Source: Agrobacterium rosae (GTDB taxonomy: Bacteria > Pseudomonadota > Alphaproteobacteria > Rhizobiales > Rhizobiaceae). From it: a stretch of 64,000 bases of DNA. The position numbers and the translations under genes were made by a program. Positions 55,278-64,000 of the stretch are shown here, piece by piece; the first letter of the stretch is position 1; each line of letters opens with the position of its first letter. The DNA lies in assembly GCF_002915175.1 (NCBI RefSeq), contig NZ_NXEJ01000011.1, forward strand, positions 62,001 through 126,000, written 5' to 3'. The notes under the pieces were generated by a model, which saw nothing but the letters and a program-made list of their open reading frames with translations, ran no database searches and had not been told where the DNA came from.

Positions 55278-56024
55278 TTAAAGTTCCTGAGCTGTGGGAC
55301 GGAAAAGGATCTCATTGATCGCAACATCCTCGGGCTCGTTGATCGCGAAGGCGACCATCCGGGCGAAGGTTTCGGCTGGCACGCCGACTTGGCCGACATA
55401 GTCCTGGTTCGCTTTCTGCACATCTTTCTCAGTGATATGTTCGAGGAGTTCCGTTTTGACAGCGCCCGGAGATATGATCGTGGTGCGGATGTTGTACGGA
55501 GCCATTTCCTGCCTTAGTCCCTCGGACACCGCCCGCACGGCGAACTTGGTCGCTGAATACACAGCCGAGCCGCCGAAAAGCTTGTGGCCTGCAACGGAGG
55601 ACACGTTTATGATGTGGCCGGATTTCTGGGCTGTCATGTGCGGTAGTGCTGCGGCAATGCCGTAGAGAACACCTTTGAGATTGACGTCGATCATCTGGTC
55701 CCACTCATCAACCCTCAACCTCTCCAGCGGAGAGAGTGGCATGATGCCCGCATTATTGATGAGCACGTCGATCCGTCCGTAGATTTCCACGCCAGTGTCC
55801 ACCAGCGTCCGCAGGTCATCTTGCCTCGTCACATCAGTCGTGACAGAAGTCGCCTTGCCACCAGCATCGATGATTTCGGCGGCAAGTGTATCGATGCGGT
55901 CGGCACGACGCGCACCGAGGACAACATTTGCGCCCTTGGCGGCAAGGAGACGGGCGGCTGCCGCTCCCATCCCGCTTGATGCTCCGGTGATGACTATGGT
56001 TTTGGCGGCGATGTTGTCAGTCAT
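55278..56024 (-). CDS. SDR-family oxidoreductase
   Basis: 248 residues. [48 protein letters not shown] and the active site [21 protein letters not shown] are present. The tail ends [15 protein letters not shown], typical of the YdfG/serine-3-dehydrogenase-like SDRs common next to LysR genes. It is not a member of the duplicated module elsewhere. Part of the leftward cluster between a hydrolase and the CMD-cupin gene. Confidence 0.9.
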   Translation of the reverse strand: MTDNIAAKTIVITGASSGMGAAAARLLAAKGANVVLGARRADRIDTLAAEIIDAGGKATSVTTDVTRQDDLRTLVDTGVEIYGRIDVLINNAGIMPLSPLERLRVDEWDQMIDVNLKGVLYGIAAALPHMTAQKSGHIINVSSVAGHKLFGGSAVYSATKFAVRAVSEGLRQEMAPYNIRTTIISPGAVKTELLEHITEKDVQKANQDYVGQVGVPAETFARMVAFAINEPEDVAINEILFRPTAQEL

Positions 56025-56109
56025 TCCAGGTCTCCTTTCGAGAGGCAGATACGGGGCAGTGGCAGCGGCGAACCCCGCTACAAATAGCCACTTCCTGCGA
56101 TGGATTTGC

Positions 56110-57213
56110 CTACGCCAGATGCTGATCGAAAAAGCCTTTCAGCTTGTCGAACGGGATGAGGTCGACACGGTCATATAGATCGACGTGGCCGGCTCCCTTG
56201 ACCCAGACCAGTTCCTTTGGCTCGGACGCCCGGTTGTAAGCATCCTTGCTGAATTCCTTCGAATGGGCTTGGTCTCCGGAAATGAACAGCATCGGGCGCG
56301 AGATCGTCTCGATGTCGTTGAACGGATAGAAATTCATGAATTTGACGCTGCTGCTCAGGGTCGGCTTGGTCGTCGTCTCCCTTGCCACGCCTTCAGGCGT
56401 GAATTCACCGCGAGGCGTCCGGTAAAAGTCATAGAACTCACGCTGGATTGGATCCGTATCAGCCGTCAGTTCCAGTGTGGTGCCACCGATGTACTGGATA
56501 TTGGAGCCATCTGCCTCGGCCCAGCGCTGTTCTGCGGCAGTAGCGATGAACTGCTTACGCTGCTCGACTGTTTGCGATTTGTTCAATGCATCTCGAAAAG
56601 CAGCGCCCATATCGTACATGCTGACGGTCGCGACCGCCTTGATGCGAGGATCGATCTTGGCCGCACTGATAACGAAGCTTCCACTGCCGCAGACACCGAT
56701 GGCGCCGATATTGGTGCGATCAACGAAGGCATGCGAGCCAAGGAAATCGACGCCGGCGCTGAAGGCTTCGGCATAGGCTTCCGGAGAAACCAGATTGCGC
56801 GATTGTCCTTCGCTTTCGCCCCAGAAAGGCAGATCGATGGACATCGCGACAAACCCCTGTTCGGCCATCTTGGTGGCGTAAAGATTCGCGCTCTGTTCCT
56901 TGACCGCACCCATTGGGTGGCCCACAATGATCGCCGGGTTCTTCGACGCCTGGTCGAGGTTCTTGGGTAGGAAAAGATTGCCGGCGACATTTGTCTGATA
57001 CTGGGTTTTGAATGTGACCTTCTGCAGGGTCACCTTATCACTGGTGTAGAAATTGGAGGCGCCGTTGGACATGTCTTGAGCCTTTGCAATTGTTGCGTCG
57101 AAAATGGACATCGCCCCGAGGGCAGCGACGCCAGCGCTTGTCATCTTGAGTAGGCTGCGGCGGTCGATGGCGGTTTTCTGCGTTCTCGTGTCGTCTTGAT
57201 CTTGATTGATCAT
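56110..57213 (-). CDS. alpha/beta hydrolase with twin-arginine signal, Cys-type nucleophile elbow
   Basis: 367 residues from the ATG at 57213 (AAGGA upstream). [19 protein letters not shown] is a twin-arginine signal ending near KAQD. The hydrolase core has [11 protein letters not shown] (oxyanion region), an elbow IGVCGSGSF where Ser is replaced by Cys, an acid region SGDQAHSKE and the His in GAGHVDLYD. The Cys elbow is seen in dienelactone hydrolase-like and YcjY-like families. Exported to the periplasm; substrate unknown. Confidence 0.85.
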   Translation of the reverse strand: MINQDQDDTRTQKTAIDRRSLLKMTSAGVAALGAMSIFDATIAKAQDMSNGASNFYTSDKVTLQKVTFKTQYQTNVAGNLFLPKNLDQASKNPAIIVGHPMGAVKEQSANLYATKMAEQGFVAMSIDLPFWGESEGQSRNLVSPEAYAEAFSAGVDFLGSHAFVDRTNIGAIGVCGSGSFVISAAKIDPRIKAVATVSMYDMGAAFRDALNKSQTVEQRKQFIATAAEQRWAEADGSNIQYIGGTTLELTADTDPIQREFYDFYRTPRGEFTPEGVARETTTKPTLSSSVKFMNFYPFNDIETISRPMLFISGDQAHSKEFSKDAYNRASEPKELVWVKGAGHVDLYDRVDLIPFDKLKGFFDQHLA

Positions 57214-57286
57214 TTGCTTGTGTCCTTGAATGGTGATGAGCTGGATTTCACTTGGGTGCATTGCTTGGAATGACCGCCGTGACGGT

Positions 57287-58522
57287 TTAGGGGCGTGTCG
57301 AGAAACGCGATGCGGCGATGGAGAGCAGGAACGAACCAACAAGCAGCCCTGCTGCGAAGAGGAAAGCGGTCGACCAGCCGTAGCCATCAAACAGCACGCC
57401 GCCGATCGAAGCGCCCAGCGTGATGGCAAGCTGGATGGTTGCGACTTGCAGCCCGCCGCCTGCCTCCGCATCGTCAGGCATGGTGCGGCTGAGCCAGGTA
57501 CCCCAGCCGACGGGAGCGGCCGTGCTGAACAGGCCCCAGCCGATGAGAAGAATGGCCGTCAGGACGGGAGACGATCCGAACGTGATCAGTCCCACGGCAA
57601 GGATCGCCATGATGAGAGGGATCGTGCCCAGAATGAGGAAGAGGTGTTTGTGCAGCAGTTGGCTGACGATCGTGGTACCGGCGACGCCTGCCGCACCCAT
57701 CAAAAGAAGCAGGAGCGAGAGCGTCGATATCGAGACCGCGGTGACGGTTTCGAGAAATGGGCGCAGATATGTAAACAGGGCGAATTGACCCATGAACAGC
57801 AGCATGATCGCGACCATGCCAATGGCAACCTGAGGCCGGGCGAGCAGTCTGAAGACATTCGACGAACCCTCGTGGCGGCGGGGTGGAAGCGACGGCAGGC
57901 TGATCCACTGCCAAACCAGGGCGACCAGCGCCAGAGGGACGACGGCAAAGAATGCGCCGCGCCAGCCTATATAGCTCCCGAGTAGGCTTCCAAGGGGTGC
58001 GGAGACGGTGGCTGCAATGGCGTTGCCTGCGTTCAGCATGGCAAGGCCCTTGGGAACGGACTCGTCCGGTACCAGCCGCATGACGATCGAGGTCGACATA
58101 GACCAGAAGCCGCCAATGGCGACACCGAGCATGGCGCGCCCGGCCATCAGTACGATATAGTTTGGCGCAAATGTCACGATCGTTCCCGAAAGCACCAGCA
58201 TCAGCGAGAACGTGGCAAGAACCAGACGCCTGTCCAACCGCCGCACTAGGCCTGCGACGAAAATGCTGGTCAGGACAGCAAAGACGCCGGAGATCGAGAT
58301 GGCCTGGCCGGCACGACCTTCCGTCACACCCAGTTCGGTTGCAATCGGTGAAAGGAGGCTTACCGGCATGAATTCGGAAGCAATCAAGACGGCCACGCAC
58401 AAGGCCATTGAGAAGACAGCGCCCCAGGCAGCCTTATGCCCGTGCTTGGTCTGCGCCGCCGGAATCCCAGTGTCTTGGTCACCGTCGTTGAATTCGGATG
58501 ATATGAAAGCTTGATGTGTCAT
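57287..58522 (-). CDS. MFS drug/metabolite efflux transporter (DHA1, NepI-like)
   Basis: 411 residues with twelve hydrophobic segments. The N-terminus WGAVFSMALCVAVLIASEFMPVSLLSPIATELGVTEG and the motif RRLDRRLVLATFSLML (motif A region) with GRAMLGVAIGGFW (motif B/C region) resemble the NepI/AraJ branch of DHA1. First gene of the leftward cluster and divergent from the LysR gene. Could export purine nucleosides or toxic aromatics. Confidence 0.9.
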   Translation of the reverse strand: MTHQAFISSEFNDGDQDTGIPAAQTKHGHKAAWGAVFSMALCVAVLIASEFMPVSLLSPIATELGVTEGRAGQAISISGVFAVLTSIFVAGLVRRLDRRLVLATFSLMLVLSGTIVTFAPNYIVLMAGRAMLGVAIGGFWSMSTSIVMRLVPDESVPKGLAMLNAGNAIAATVSAPLGSLLGSYIGWRGAFFAVVPLALVALVWQWISLPSLPPRRHEGSSNVFRLLARPQVAIGMVAIMLLFMGQFALFTYLRPFLETVTAVSISTLSLLLLLMGAAGVAGTTIVSQLLHKHLFLILGTIPLIMAILAVGLITFGSSPVLTAILLIGWGLFSTAAPVGWGTWLSRTMPDDAEAGGGLQVATIQLAITLGASIGGVLFDGYGWSTAFLFAAGLLVGSFLLSIAASRFSTRP

Positions 58523-58619
58523 GGCGGCAATATATGCCGCGCCCAGTTCGAAGATTAGTCATTGCAATTCGCTTGGACTTATCGATCTATGACATCAATA
58601 AATGATGGCGGAGGCGACC

Positions 58620-59507
58620 ATGAAACGGGAAGATCTTAATGACATGCTGTGGTTTCTGGCAGTCGCAGAGGAGCGAAGCTTTACCAAAGCGGCGGCGAAA
58701 CTTGGCACCTCGCAATCCACCATCAGCCACACAATCAAAAAACTTGAAGCTCGGATGGGGCTTCGCCTTCTGACGCGGACAACGCGCAATGTAGCTCCAA
58801 CGGAAGCCGGTGAGAGATTGATTAGATCACTGGCACCGCGAATCCAGGAAATCGAAACCGAGATCGACGCGCTCATGGAAATCAGGGACAAACCATCCGG
58901 TTCGGTCAGAATAACACTCTCCGATCACGCGCTTGAAAGCGTCGTTTGGCCTAAACTGCGATCCATGCTGCACGAATTTCCCGATATCAAGGTTGAGCTG
59001 AACAGTGATAATGGGTTTCGGAATATCGTTGAAGAGAAGTTCGATGCAGGCGTCCGCTTGGGTGAAAGCCTGGACAAGGACATGATCGCTGTTCGCATCG
59101 GCCCAGACTGGCGGTTGGTCGCAGTCGCGTCTCCCCAGTATCTGGAGATCCGGACAACGCCCTCGACGCCGCAAGAACTGGTGGGTCACGATTGCATCAA
59201 TCACCGGCAATCGCGAGCGGGTGGGCTTTATGCATGGGAGTTCGAAAAGGACGGCAGAGAAGTCCGGGTTCGTGTGGAGGGGCAACTGACGTTCAACTCG
59301 TCATACGCGATGATTGATGCAGCAGTTGCCGGATATGGCATTGCCTATGTGCCGGAAAGTCTCGTTGAAAAAGAGCGGGCATCGGGGCAATTGATACAGA
59401 TCCTCGATGACTGGTGTCCCATGTTTACGGGCTACTATCTGTTTTATCCAAGCAGACGGCAAAACTCGCCCGCTTTCAAGGTCGTCGTCGATGCATTGAA
59501 GGCTTGA
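58620..59507 (+). CDS. LysR-family regulator of the MFS-hydrolase-SDR cluster
   Basis: 295 residues from the ATG at 58620, with GGAGG just upstream. The helix-turn-helix is LNDMLWFLAVAEERSFTKAAAKLGTSQSTISHTIKKLEARMGLRLLTRTTRNV, followed by the periplasmic-binding-like effector domain with GSVRITLSDHALESVVWPKLRSML. It is divergent from the MFS gene across a short AT-rich gap and should control it. Effector unknown. Confidence 0.9.
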   Translation: MKREDLNDMLWFLAVAEERSFTKAAAKLGTSQSTISHTIKKLEARMGLRLLTRTTRNVAPTEAGERLIRSLAPRIQEIETEIDALMEIRDKPSGSVRITLSDHALESVVWPKLRSMLHEFPDIKVELNSDNGFRNIVEEKFDAGVRLGESLDKDMIAVRIGPDWRLVAVASPQYLEIRTTPSTPQELVGHDCINHRQSRAGGLYAWEFEKDGREVRVRVEGQLTFNSSYAMIDAAVAGYGIAYVPESLVEKERASGQLIQILDDWCPMFTGYYLFYPSRRQNSPAFKVVVDALKA

Positions 59508-59554
59508 CGTTTCCACTTGCACTGGACACCCCGTAAGACAACGCGCCGTGCAGG

Positions 59555-60880
59555 CTACCCCAAAACGCCATCGGAGAATGTGAAGACTTCGACCGGTGAA
59601 AGCAGGTTGCGGATCGGATGGACCCCAAGGCTCGTCAGGGCGAGATCATGACCTGCCTGACGCGCTGTTGTTTCACAAACCAGGCAGTCAGTTTTTGTCT
59701 GTTTGCTCAACTCCTGGAGCCTCTGCGCCAGATTGACCGCGTCGCCGTACACCGTGTAGGTTTGGCGATCGTCAGCACCCAGTGTTCCGGCTGCAACAAG
59801 TCCGGTGGCAACTCCAATCCTCACACCGATAGAAATCCCATCGAACTGCCGATTCTGCGTTGCCTTCAAAATGTCCCCAGATGCGGCGAGTGCGCGCTTG
59901 GCATGGTCTGAAACGGGAAGTGGTGCATTGAACGATATCAGCACCGCATCACCGATATAATTCACCACGACTCCACCATTTTGGTCGGCGATATCAGTGA
60001 CAGCACTGAAGAAAGCGTTCAGAAAACGGACGAGCCTCAAAGGCGGCAAACCCTCGGAAAGGCTGGTAAAACCCTTAATGTCGACGAAGAGAAGCGTTGC
60101 CAGCCTGGTCTGGTGAGCCAGATGTCCTTCATCGAGGAGCTCGCGAAGGACTGGGGCCGGAACATACCGGCCAAAGATTTTTTGAACGCGCCGCTCACTC
60201 GCTCTGGCCTCGGCGTGATCGCTCACAACCCGTCGTGCTCTGTGAACCGCCAGCGCCGCAATGGCGGTGACCAGAAGGATGATCAGCATTTCCTGAACCC
60301 GTGATGCCAGACCAAGAAAATCTGGGTTGAGCACGGTCTTGAGATAAACATCCCGCGTTGGGGAAATGGGAAGGTTGGCATAGGTGATAACCTGCGCCAT
60401 GCCGGACATGATCCACCATGTTGCAAAGAGAAGTCCGCCTGCTGCCCAGGTTCCTGTCCACAGAACAAGCGGGGGTGAAAGCGTAAGAACGGCGGCGGCA
60501 ACAACGAGATAGTAGTGCTGCACCGAGCTTGTCAGGAAGACGAGGTTCTGGGGTATATCGCCGCCGCTGCTCAAGGGTACGAATGCGAGCAAGACGGTCA
60601 CAGATGATGTATCGAAGGCGAAGAGCGCAAATCTGGCAGGCTTCTCGTAGCGCGTGCGGATCGCCGCAAGCGACGTCAGGCCTGCGAGGGCAATGAACGT
60701 TGTTATGCCGAAAATTCCCAGATTGATGGGGTAATAGTAACTGAGCAAGAAGCTGATCGCGAGCGCCATAACGGCCACGGTGCGGCCTAACACGGCGAAC
60801 CTGAAGCCTGCACGCTCGGCCTTTCGCAGCGCATTAGCGGTCGTTTCGGCAAAGTCGAGTGCGGGGCGTTTTTCAACCAT
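59555..60880 (-). CDS. membrane-bound class III adenylate/guanylate cyclase
   Basis: 441 residues from the ATG at 60880. About six membrane segments fill residues 35-240, then a linker KIFGRYVPAPVLRELLDEG leads to the catalytic domain: LFVDIKGFTSLSE and NYIGDAVLISF give the two metal Asp residues, and YTVYGDAVNLAQRLQ the nucleotide region. This is the usual rhizobial membrane-cyclase layout (six-transmembrane input plus single cyclase domain). It probably makes cAMP in response to a membrane signal. Convergent with the LysR gene. Confidence 0.9.
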   Translation of the reverse strand: MVEKRPALDFAETTANALRKAERAGFRFAVLGRTVAVMALAISFLLSYYYPINLGIFGITTFIALAGLTSLAAIRTRYEKPARFALFAFDTSSVTVLLAFVPLSSGGDIPQNLVFLTSSVQHYYLVVAAAVLTLSPPLVLWTGTWAAGGLLFATWWIMSGMAQVITYANLPISPTRDVYLKTVLNPDFLGLASRVQEMLIILLVTAIAALAVHRARRVVSDHAEARASERRVQKIFGRYVPAPVLRELLDEGHLAHQTRLATLLFVDIKGFTSLSEGLPPLRLVRFLNAFFSAVTDIADQNGGVVVNYIGDAVLISFNAPLPVSDHAKRALAASGDILKATQNRQFDGISIGVRIGVATGLVAAGTLGADDRQTYTVYGDAVNLAQRLQELSKQTKTDCLVCETTARQAGHDLALTSLGVHPIRNLLSPVEVFTFSDGVLG

Positions 60881-61193
60881 CTTATTCCAATCGTCCAGTC
60901 CTGTCGCAAACCAAGGCGGCGAACAAGCTGGGATAGGACAGGATCGGTTTTCAAGCTTGTCGAACCGTAGTCCACCATACGTCAATCGATCATTCGGGAT
61001 TAGCCGGAGAATGCCGCATGGACTTATGGATTTCCAACATCAATGGAGTGCTCTTCGAGTCGAGGTATTTATGTCGAGACACGATAAGTACAAGCGACTG
61101 AACGCCCCTAATCATTTTCGAATGCACCGTTACTTTGCAGTGTGGCGTGGTTCATCCGCGCTCGACAAAACCGAAAACGAAGCGGAGCCGGAT
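60881..61193. other. 313-base intergenic region between the cyclase and paoA
   Basis: No gene seen; open frames extending the paoA start upstream lack a ribosome site and are not protein-like. The divergent promoters of the cyclase and paoABC should lie here, but I see no clear palindrome or -35/-10 pair. Confidence 0.4.
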
Positions 61194-61829
61194 ATGCAAA
61201 GCCCCATTCAACTTGAGATATCGCGTCGAAACCTGCTCATATCCTCAGCCGCAACAGTTGCAGTGACCGGTGTGGCCGGGGACGCGATTGCACAGTCGCC
61301 ACCTGAGGAAGGAAAACTGACATCTAAGGTTTCCCTGACCGTCAATGGTGAGAGCATGACACTCGACGTTGACAACCGCACGACTTTGCTCGATGCGCTG
61401 CGCGAGCACCTTCATCTTACGGGAACCAAGAAAGGATGCGACCACGGGCAATGCGGTGCCTGTACCGTGATGGTAGACGGCCGCCGCATTAACGCCTGCC
61501 TCACGCTGACGGTGATGCACGAAGGTGACAACGTGGTCACGATCGAGGGACTTGGAACGCCGGGCGAGCTGCATCCCATGCAGGCAGCCTTCGTCAAGCA
61601 CGACGGTTTCCAGTGCGGGTACTGTACCCCCGGCCAAATCTGTTCCTCCATAGCATTGCTGGAGGAGTTCAAGGCCAACCTTCCAAGCCACGTCACGATC
61701 GATCTGACCGCACAGGCGAGCATCACGCCTGAAGAAATTCGCGAGCGCATGAGTGGTAACATCTGTCGGTGCGGCGCCTATTCCAACATCGTTGAGGCCA
61801 TTGCCGAAGCTGCGGGGATAAAAGCATGA
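61194..61829 (+). CDS. paoA: PaoA-like 2Fe-2S subunit of periplasmic aldehyde oxidoreductase
   Basis: 211 residues from the ATG at 61194 (GGAG upstream). A twin-arginine signal [17 protein letters not shown] ends near IAQS. The mature part has two [2Fe-2S] sites of the xanthine-oxidase family: [11 protein letters not shown]...C and CGYCTPGQ...CRCGAY. The Tat signal on the small subunit carries the folded complex to the periplasm, as in E. coli PaoABC. The stop overlaps paoB by 4 bases. Confidence 0.92.
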   Translation: MQSPIQLEISRRNLLISSAATVAVTGVAGDAIAQSPPEEGKLTSKVSLTVNGESMTLDVDNRTTLLDALREHLHLTGTKKGCDHGQCGACTVMVDGRRINACLTLTVMHEGDNVVTIEGLGTPGELHPMQAAFVKHDGFQCGYCTPGQICSSIALLEEFKANLPSHVTIDLTAQASITPEEIRERMSGNICRCGAYSNIVEAIAEAAGIKA

Positions 61830-62776
61830 AAGCCTTTACATACGAGCGCGCCAAATCCATCGACACCGCCGTCAAGGCCGCGGTCTCAAATCCAGACTCC
61901 AAGTTCATCGCAGGTGGTACGAACTTGCTCGATCTGATGAAGCTTGAGATCGAGGCGCCAACGCATCTAATCGACGTCAACGGTCTCGGCCTCGACAAGA
62001 TCGAAGCCACGACTGAAGGCGGCCTGCGCATCGGTGCGCTGGTACGCAACACCGAGCTTGCTGCGCACGAAACGGTCCGTCGAGATTACGGAGTTCTGTC
62101 ACGGGCTCTTCTGGCCGGGGCATCAGGACAACTACGCAACAAGGCAACCACTGCCGGCAATCTGCTACAACGCACCCGCTGTCCATATTTTTACGATACC
62201 AACCAGCCATGCAACAAGCGCCAGCCGGGCAGCGGTTGTTCAGCCATGGGCAGTTTTAGTCGCCTCCATGCCATCGTTGGCACCAGTGACACCTGCATTG
62301 CGACCCATCCAAGCGACATGGCAATCGCCATGCGTGTTCTCGACGCGGTCGTGGAAACCGTCAAGCCGGATGGCAGTCAAAATGTCATACCCATCGCTGA
62401 ACTCCACCGACTACCGGACGAAACGCCGCATATAGAAACCAGTCTCGAATGGGGCGAATTCATCACCGCCGTCATCCTTCCCAAGCCGCTTGGTGGACAA
62501 CATATCTACCGGAAGGTCCGCGACCGAGCATCATACGCTTTTGCCATCATTTCGATTGGCGCCGTTATCCAGCCAGACGGTAACGGGCGTGTTGCGGTTG
62601 GGGGCGTTGCCCACAAGCCATGGCGCATCGAAGAAGCAGATGCTCAGTTGCCAAAGGGGGCTGCGCCAACATCGGCTGTGCTTTTTGCGGATGCAAAACC
62701 AACCGAACATAATCGGTTCAAGATCAAATTGGTCGAACGCGCTCTGAGTGCCGTCATTGCCCAAACAAGGAGCTGA
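61826..62776 (+). CDS. paoB: PaoB-like FAD and 4Fe-4S subunit
   Basis: 316 residues. The FAD-binding motif is [13 protein letters not shown] near residue 29, followed by [14 protein letters not shown]...[13 protein letters not shown], whose cysteines match the extra [4Fe-4S] cluster found in PaoB and not in most xanthine-oxidase relatives. It passes electrons between the Mo subunit and the acceptor. paoC starts 2 bases after its stop. Confidence 0.92.
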   Translation: MKAFTYERAKSIDTAVKAAVSNPDSKFIAGGTNLLDLMKLEIEAPTHLIDVNGLGLDKIEATTEGGLRIGALVRNTELAAHETVRRDYGVLSRALLAGASGQLRNKATTAGNLLQRTRCPYFYDTNQPCNKRQPGSGCSAMGSFSRLHAIVGTSDTCIATHPSDMAIAMRVLDAVVETVKPDGSQNVIPIAELHRLPDETPHIETSLEWGEFITAVILPKPLGGQHIYRKVRDRASYAFAIISIGAVIQPDGNGRVAVGGVAHKPWRIEEADAQLPKGAAPTSAVLFADAKPTEHNRFKIKLVERALSAVIAQTRS

Positions 62777-62778
62777 AC

Positions 62779-64000
62779 ATGCAGTTCGATAAACCAGCAG
62801 GCACAAACCCGATTGATAGATTGAAGATTGTGGGCCAGCCAATTCTTCGTATTGACGGGCAACTCAAATCGACCGGTCAAGCCATCTACGCATATGAATG
62901 GCACGATCCAAACACTCGATACGCATACGGCTATCCTGTCGGTTCAGCGATAGCCAAGGGTTCGATCAAATCCATAGATACGAGCATGGCCCAAAAGGCG
63001 CCGGGTGTCATCGCAGTGGTGACTGCCCTTGATGTCGGTGAGCGGACTAAGGGTAAGTTCAACACGGTGAGGCTCTTTGGCGGTCGTCAGATTCAGCATT
63101 ATCATCAGGCGATCGCGGTCGTCGTAGCCGAGACGTTTGAGCAGGCGCGCGCGGCGGCGGCTCTCGTTAAGGTCGATTACAGCGAGGAGCAGGGGAGCTT
63201 CGAGCTAGGCAAGGCCATGGATGCAGCGACGAAACCCGAAACAGGTGATCCCGATTCCAGTGCCGGCGACTTCGACGCTGCTTTCAAGGCGGCCGCTGTG
63301 ACCTGCGAAGAGACCTACACCACGCCTGATCAGTCCCACGCCATGATGGAGCCGCATGCATCCATCGCTGCGTGGGATGGCGAAGATCTGTCACTTTGGA
63401 CATCGAGCCAGATGATCGACTGGTGGCGCTCCGACCTTGCGACGACGCTCGATATCGACAAAGAGAGGATCCACCTGATGTCGCCATTCATTGGTGGAGG
63501 TTTTGGCGGCAAGCTGTTCCTGCGCGCAGATGCGGTACTCGCAGCCTTTGGTGCAAAGGCTGCCAGACGGCCGGTCAAGGTTGCATTGCCGCGCCCGTTC
63601 GTCATCAACAACACGACCCATCGTCCGGCTACTATTCAGCGCGTCCGCATTGGTGCACAGAGCGATGGACGAATAACAGCCATCGGGCATGAGAGCTGGT
63701 CTGGTGATCAGGCTGGCGGGCAGCTAGAGGCGGCCGTGCTTCAGACACGGCTGCTTTATGCCGGCGAAAATCGCATGACCGCGATGCGGTTGGCAACGCT
63801 TGATCTGCCAGAGGGCAATGCCATGCGAGCGCCAGGTGAAGCGCCGGGTCTTATGGCTCTTGAGGTTGCGATCGATGAGATGGCGGAAAAGCTCGGCATC
63901 GATCCGATCGAGTTCAGGATCATCAACGACACGCAGGTCGATCCGGAAAATCCCGAGCGGCCCTTTTCCCATCGCGATCTTGTCGGCTGTCTCAAGCTTG
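62779..64000 (+). CDS. paoC: PaoC-like molybdopterin subunit, 3' end cut by the window
   Basis: About 407 codons are present of an expected 730 or so. It begins MQFDKPAGTNPIDR and has the family regions VRLFGGRQIQHYHQAIAVVVAE, ETYTTPDQSHAMMEPHASIAAW and the moco-binding loop PFIGGGFGGKLFLR, then NAMRAPGEAPGL, which contains the conserved RxPG motif. PaoC oxidises aromatic and other aldehydes to acids in the periplasm. The catalytic Glu lies beyond the window end. Confidence 0.9.
   Translation, partial: MQFDKPAGTNPIDRLKIVGQPILRIDGQLKSTGQAIYAYEWHDPNTRYAYGYPVGSAIAKGSIKSIDTSMAQKAPGVIAVVTALDVGERTKGKFNTVRLFGGRQIQHYHQAIAVVVAETFEQARAAAALVKVDYSEEQGSFELGKAMDAATKPETGDPDSSAGDFDAAFKAAAVTCEETYTTPDQSHAMMEPHASIAAWDGEDLSLWTSSQMIDWWRSDLATTLDIDKERIHLMSPFIGGGFGGKLFLRADAVLAAFGAKAARRPVKVALPRPFVINNTTHRPATIQRVRIGAQSDGRITAIGHESWSGDQAGGQLEAAVLQTRLLYAGENRMTAMRLATLDLPEGNAMRAPGEAPGLMALEVAIDEMAEKLGIDPIEFRIINDTQVDPENPERPFSHRDLVGCLKL

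Noticed and set aside
57214-57471. N-terminal extension of the alpha/beta hydrolase to 57471
   Set aside because: It would overlap the MFS gene and bury the twin-arginine signal; ATG 57213 places the signal at the N-terminus.
1-64000. Mobile elements, CRISPR arrays or prophage genes behind the accessory content
   Set aside because: No transposase, integrase, tRNA-anchored repeat or spaced repeat array was seen, so the duplicated SDR module cannot be ascribed to a visible element.

Overview
The window reads as chromosomal DNA of an alphaproteobacterium of the Agrobacterium/Rhizobium group. The reasons are the phosphonate C-P lyase cluster preceded by a rhizobial-type Pho box, an Lrp/arginase/ornithine cyclodeaminase locus of the type known in Agrobacterium, many sugar ABC transporters with Gfo/Idh enzymes, and operons with 4-base ATGA overlaps. 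This placement is an inference from gene content; no rRNA, tRNA, insertion sequence or CRISPR array was seen. 61 protein genes are called, two of them cut by the window edges.

Layout. (1) 1-344: 5' end of an SDR gene. (2) 448-10478: C-P lyase locus, phnF divergent from phnGHIJKL plus a hexapeptide acyltransferase, then phnCDE-phnM; Pho-box candidates precede phnG and phnC, a perfect palindrome sits in front of phnG, and a terminator follows phnM. (3) 10524-13994: Lrp regulator divergent from arginase and ornithine cyclodeaminase (arginine to proline), then a DMT exporter. (4) 14246-17705: three-gene operon of an enolase-superfamily acid-sugar enzyme, an SGNH esterase and a family-5 solute-binding protein without permeases. 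(5) 17784-29732: two divergent operons around a TetR regulator. The leftward one has a Gfo/Idh dehydrogenase, a DUF993 aldolase-like protein, an enolase-fold protein and a TIM-barrel isomerase; the rightward one has a complete sugar ABC transporter and two more Gfo/Idh enzymes. Two nearly identical 16-bp sites tie them together. (6) 29783-33688: a Cds1-like PLP enzyme, a FAH-family sugar-acid dehydratase with a structured leader, and a lipoprotein hydrolase. (7) 33749-64000: an efflux and electrophile-detoxification region with two RND pumps (one with two adaptors), an MFS exporter, five SDRs, an Old Yellow Enzyme, a quinone reductase, a YciI-like protein, a LysR-controlled cluster with a fused double-CMD/cupin protein, a membrane adenylate cyclase and a periplasmic aldehyde oxidoreductase paoABC (last gene cut).

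How the genes may work together. Region 2 captures phosphonates under phosphate starvation and cleaves their C-P bond. Regions 4-5 look like an uncharacterised sugar or glycoside catabolic regulon; the set of three Gfo/Idh dehydrogenases, a TIM-barrel isomerase and an ABC importer recalls 3-keto-sugar pathways such as ycj or levoglucosan use, but the DUF993 and enolase-fold partners are not part of those. Region 7 looks like a defence against reactive carbonyls, quinones or toxic aromatics: two TetR regulators carry the Gly-Cys motif of NemR-type sensors, an HxlR regulator has an N-terminal Cys, and a two-SDR module occurs twice.
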